The notes under the pieces were generated by a model. It saw only the letters and a list, made by a program, of their open reading frames with translations. It was not told where the DNA came from and searched no databases. This document shows positions 17,590 through 20,000 of a DNA stretch of 20,000 bases, piece by piece. Origin of the DNA: Cristatella mucedo (lineage: Eukaryota; Bryozoa; Phylactolaemata; Cristatellidae). The number at the start of each line of letters is the position of its first letter. Position 1 is the stretch's first letter. The position numbers were made by a program, and so were the translations under genes. Where the stretch lies: NCBI GenBank assembly GCA_009760855.2, contig WPIO01000159.1, positions 572,501 through 592,500 of the forward strand, given 5' to 3'.

Positions 17590-18178
17590 ATGGAGAAGAC
17601 TCTACAGACCGCTTGCAGAGGACCTCATATTCTGTCTGACGGATGAGGCCCTGCCGTGGATAGCATCGTTCAGCCCCGACCTTGCCACTCCTCAGAGTCC
17701 TGTGGCAGTCTCATCACATTCAATAACCCGTGAAGTCCCGCAAGGGTCCATCGTCGGTCCCATGCTGTTCTCCATGTATACAGAGCCTCTCGGAAAAGTG
17801 TTACGGGCCCTTGCACCACCTATCGCTAATGTGATGCTGCTGAAACCCAGCTGCACTTGTCGTCTAAACCATCAGAATCGGCTGCAGTGACTGATAAACG
17901 GAAAGGCTGCCCTTAAGTCATTCAATCCTGGATGTCGGCCAATTTTATTAAGCTAAACAGTGATTGAGCTGAACATCTAATTGCAGGAAACCCTAGCACA
18001 CGGCTGGACTAGGAGACTTTGCTGCTCTAATTGGCAGTGTCGTAGTAATACCATCATCATGTGCTCGAAATGTGGGTGACCTCTTTGGTAATTGCTTGTC
18101 GTTAAATGTTTCATTAAGAAGATCGCTTCCACACCCAGTCATCACGTCGGGTTCCTACGCAATTAAGGACTGTTTATC
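17590..18178 (+). pseudogene. LINE family B reverse transcriptase palm, decayed
   Basis: Reading frames shift repeatedly, but the RT blocks occur in order. LAEDLIFCLTDEALPWIASF is at about 17607-17672. REVPQGSIVGPMLFSMYTEP (17729-17788) is RT motif B. A TQLHLSSKPSESAAVTD stretch lies near 17843. WMSANFIKLN (about 17929-17958) and SCARNVGDLFGNCLSL (18058-18105) complete the series. The YADD catalytic box expected just before TQLHL is destroyed (around 17829-17842 only GATGCTGCTGAA remains), and several stops and frameshifts follow. From about 18100 the DNA aligns with the start of LINE B copy 1 (GAAGATCGCTTCCACA... against 700-720 minus), which places it in family B. Confidence 0.8.
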
Positions 18179-18196
18179 ATTGCATTGTAATGCAAT
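18179..18196. repeat. Perfect palindrome at the junction of opposed LINE B pieces
   Basis: ATTGCATT and AATGCAAT face each other across GT. It sits exactly where the plus-strand RT fragment ends and the minus-strand 3' fragment begins. Confidence 0.7.
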
Positions 18197-18940
18197 CTCT
18201 CTCTCACTCTGTAACTCTTCAAAGCCACAAAAACTAAGTGGGTGTTATGCTAGAGATTTTTCTATAGCACAATTTAAGCATGCTTGGCTTTCGGAGCGAA
18301 TTTGGTAGCCAACAGACTTCATCTCACGAAACAAAGAAAACTTGGGAAGCATAGCACAGTCAGGAGAGCAGTTGAGGTAGTGAGTGGCATGGAAGTAGCA
18401 GCTCAGGACTGCTAGAGAGGATGAGCCATAGTAGGCAGCAGGAGAACAGTTGTCGTTGCATAGGAATCGTGGAAGCGAGTTCCATAGTCTAGGACCTGCA
18501 GAGCTAAAGCTTCTGTCGCCAACGGTCTTTAAGCAGTGAAATGGAACAGCTAATTTAATGTCCATAGAGGACCTATGGGCACGAGGAAGCTAAAACTTGT
18601 GTACTAGTTCAAGTTTGAAGGAGCCAAGCCGTGGCAGGCCTCACGAGTCAGCATCAGAACGTTACTCTGTATCTGTTCATTAAATGGGAGCCACCGCAGC
18701 TCCTTCAGCAAAAGAGACACAGGGACGAAGCTCTGAAATTTTTTGATTAACCTTGCAGCCGTATTTGTTACCAGTTTAAGTGGCCAGAGGCTTTTTGCTG
18801 TAGCCCAGCCAAAATGGAATTGCAATACTCCAGCCTAGACACTACTAGGGAGCTAGTTACATTTTTTGCAAGCTGCTGTAGTAGACAATACCTAATCTGT
18901 GATAAGGATCAGACGAGATGGCCAGCATTGGAGGCAGCCT
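18197..18940 (-). mobile_element. LINE family B copy 3, C-terminal and 3' part
   Basis: It matches copy 1 over nearly its full length on the minus strand. Coding remains include LEYCNSILAGLQQK, then after a frameshift KLVTNTAARLI, LLLKELRWLPFNEQI, and ACHGLAPSNLN (stop at 18604), and IKLAVPFHCLKTVGDRSFSS, AGPRLWNSLPRFLCND (about 18450-18560). The 3' UTR includes GTAGCCAACAGACTTCATCTC. The right edge at about 18940 coincides with the tail of a family A copy. At least two frameshifts or stops disable it. Confidence 0.88.
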
Positions 18941-19056
18941 TACTACTACTAATAATAATACATTTGTATAGTGCCCAGAGAACTGAATCTCTTTCTAGGT
19001 ACTTTACAGATGCTGTACAGAAAGCATTACCGAATGATTGGTGGTAACATCTACCA
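18941..19056 (-). mobile_element. LINE family A copy 7, tail only
   Basis: Imperfect (ATT)n at 18941-18961 is followed on the plus strand by CATTTGTATAGTGCCCAGAG, CTGAATCTCTTTCTAGGTAC and TTTACAGATGCTG, the reverse complement of the family A tail. Homology can be followed to about GATTGGTGGTAAC (19050). It abuts the truncated 5' end of LINE B copy 3. Confidence 0.8.
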
Positions 19057-19192
19057 GCAGCAGGTGCAGTGTAATGAGGCATATACACAGGAAGGAAGAA
19101 TCCCCTATGTAATTATTTCTTTGTAAGTCTTCCTGTTGTAGAGGAAGATGCTTACAAATGGTGCAACACTGCAAAACTGAGAACGTGGTTTT

Positions 19193-19698
19193 TGTCTGCC
19201 ATGGGCATCTCATTATTGCATTACACCACTTGTCTCCAACTTGCACTAGCTCCCTTCAAGCAGGGCATCGATTCCAAGGTCGCCGTCACTTACTTTTAGG
19301 TCACGTAACTCTTCTGCTTCAGCTTACCTATCTGATATGCTAACTGCCCGGGCTTGCCTTAAGATCACCTGCTCCGTGACTGCGGTTGCTTAGATACACC
19401 TCTTACCAACCTCAAAGTCTTTGAGATCGTGCCTTCACTTCCTAAAACGATTGACATCATGACTTCACCTAATGAAACATTTACATCTAAGGTAATAAGC
19501 CCACCCGTTTCTGACAGCATTGGTTTGTAAAAGTAAATCGTCCTTTATTTTCATATTCATGTTGCAACTTTAGCAAATTATCATCAAATAGCAGCTCATA
19601 TCATCTTATCATCAGCATCATCCTTTCCAGCCTATTTTAAAAGCCTAGAAAAAGATTTAGTCTTGTCAGAGCACTATACAATTGAATAGTTATTATTA
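19193..19698 (+). mobile_element. LINE family A copy 8, old and decayed
   Basis: Coding traces in shifting frames include HHLSP (about 19216), FKQGIDSKVAVTYF (about 19255-19297), SASAYLSDMLT (about 19316-19346), TPLTNLKVFEIVPSLPKTI (about 19396-19452) and TSPNETFTSK to DSIGL with a stop at 19528-19530, parallel to FSGSL-stop in copy 1. The tail near 19627-19698 (AAAAGCCTAGAAAAAGAT, TTGTCAGAGCACTATACAAT, then TTATTATTA) matches the family A hairpin with a damaged second arm. It faces copy 7 in opposite orientation. Confidence 0.75.
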
Positions 19699-20000
19699 GG
19701 CCCTACTAAGATGCACAAATGTCCAAAGAGGTACTGATGGACATTCTACCATGAGTGTGTACAGGTTTGGAAAGTACGATTACACGATGTGAACGTGGGT
19801 AAGATAAGGTGAGTCGCGCACGAACTTCAGCAGTGAACCTCCTCTCTGCTTCTGCTCCCTTCTAACCCTTAGCGCTTTCGAATTCGAAGCAGCCGATATC
19901 AGTATGCAAAGCAGTGCTGCTGCTCGTGACTGCCACGGTAGTTTCGGTGAATCAGCAGAGCAAGGTCAAGGGCAATAAGCAGAGCAAGAAGTAAGAGAAG
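19699..20000. other. Unassigned stretch at the window end
   Basis: No gene is recognised. AGAGCAAG-type repeats (AGCAGAGCAAGGTC, AAGCAGAGCAAGAAG) appear near 19955-20000. Confidence 0.4.

Noticed and set aside
17590-18940. Twin-priming inversion of a LINE
   Set aside because: In twin priming the inverted 5' piece lies on the 5' side of the sense 3' piece. Here the RT piece lies next to the 3' end of the minus-strand copy, so the geometry is wrong; a later inversion or two insertions fit better.

Overview
This window looks like transposon-rich intergenic DNA from an animal (metazoan) nucleus. It has no long open reading frames, no operon-like packing and no bacterial gene signals. It does have several 5'-truncated LINE retrotransposon copies with reverse-transcriptase C-terminal remains, short (ATT)n tails, tRNA-like SINE heads, and TA and GA microsatellites. 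I cannot name the species. The LINE type (Jockey/CR1/L2-like, with a C-terminal block of the LDYCNSLLAGLP...LAPAYL...LWNSLP type) is common in aquatic invertebrates and lower vertebrates. I found no intact host gene.

Two LINE families account for most recognisable sequence. Family A ends in a conserved hairpin (AAGCGCC...GGCGCTT) followed by (ATT)n. It has eight copies: 2865-3353 (+), 3908-4080 (-), 8179-8263 (+), 10052-10425 (+), 11478-11992 (-), 14303-15037 (-), 18941-19056 (-) and 19193-19698 (+). Family B has the LDYCNSLLAGLPKK-type C-terminus and no such tail. It lies at 1-766 (-), 7580-7930 (-, very diverged), 16440-16884 (-), 17590-18178 (+, RT palm) and 18197-18940 (-). All copies are truncated and broken.

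Other elements are: a decayed Ty3/gypsy-type RT fragment at 15300-15581 (-); three tRNA-like segments with Pol III A and B boxes (951-1020, 9504-9573, 13461-13524, all -); a palindromic TA-rich element at 8042-8178 flanked by an exact 33-bp direct repeat, with relatives at 9124-9170 and 9218-9285; a three-copy identical 73-bp tandem repeat at 1638-1856; and an (AG)36 run inside one family A tail.

The rest, notably 4081-7579, 8264-9123, 10426-11477 and 11993-13460, holds no gene I can recognise. Parts are CpG-rich (about 4480-5310 and 8440-8990). The ORFs there are short, overlap on both strands and resemble no family I know. The window is best read as successive insertions and decay rather than a working gene system.
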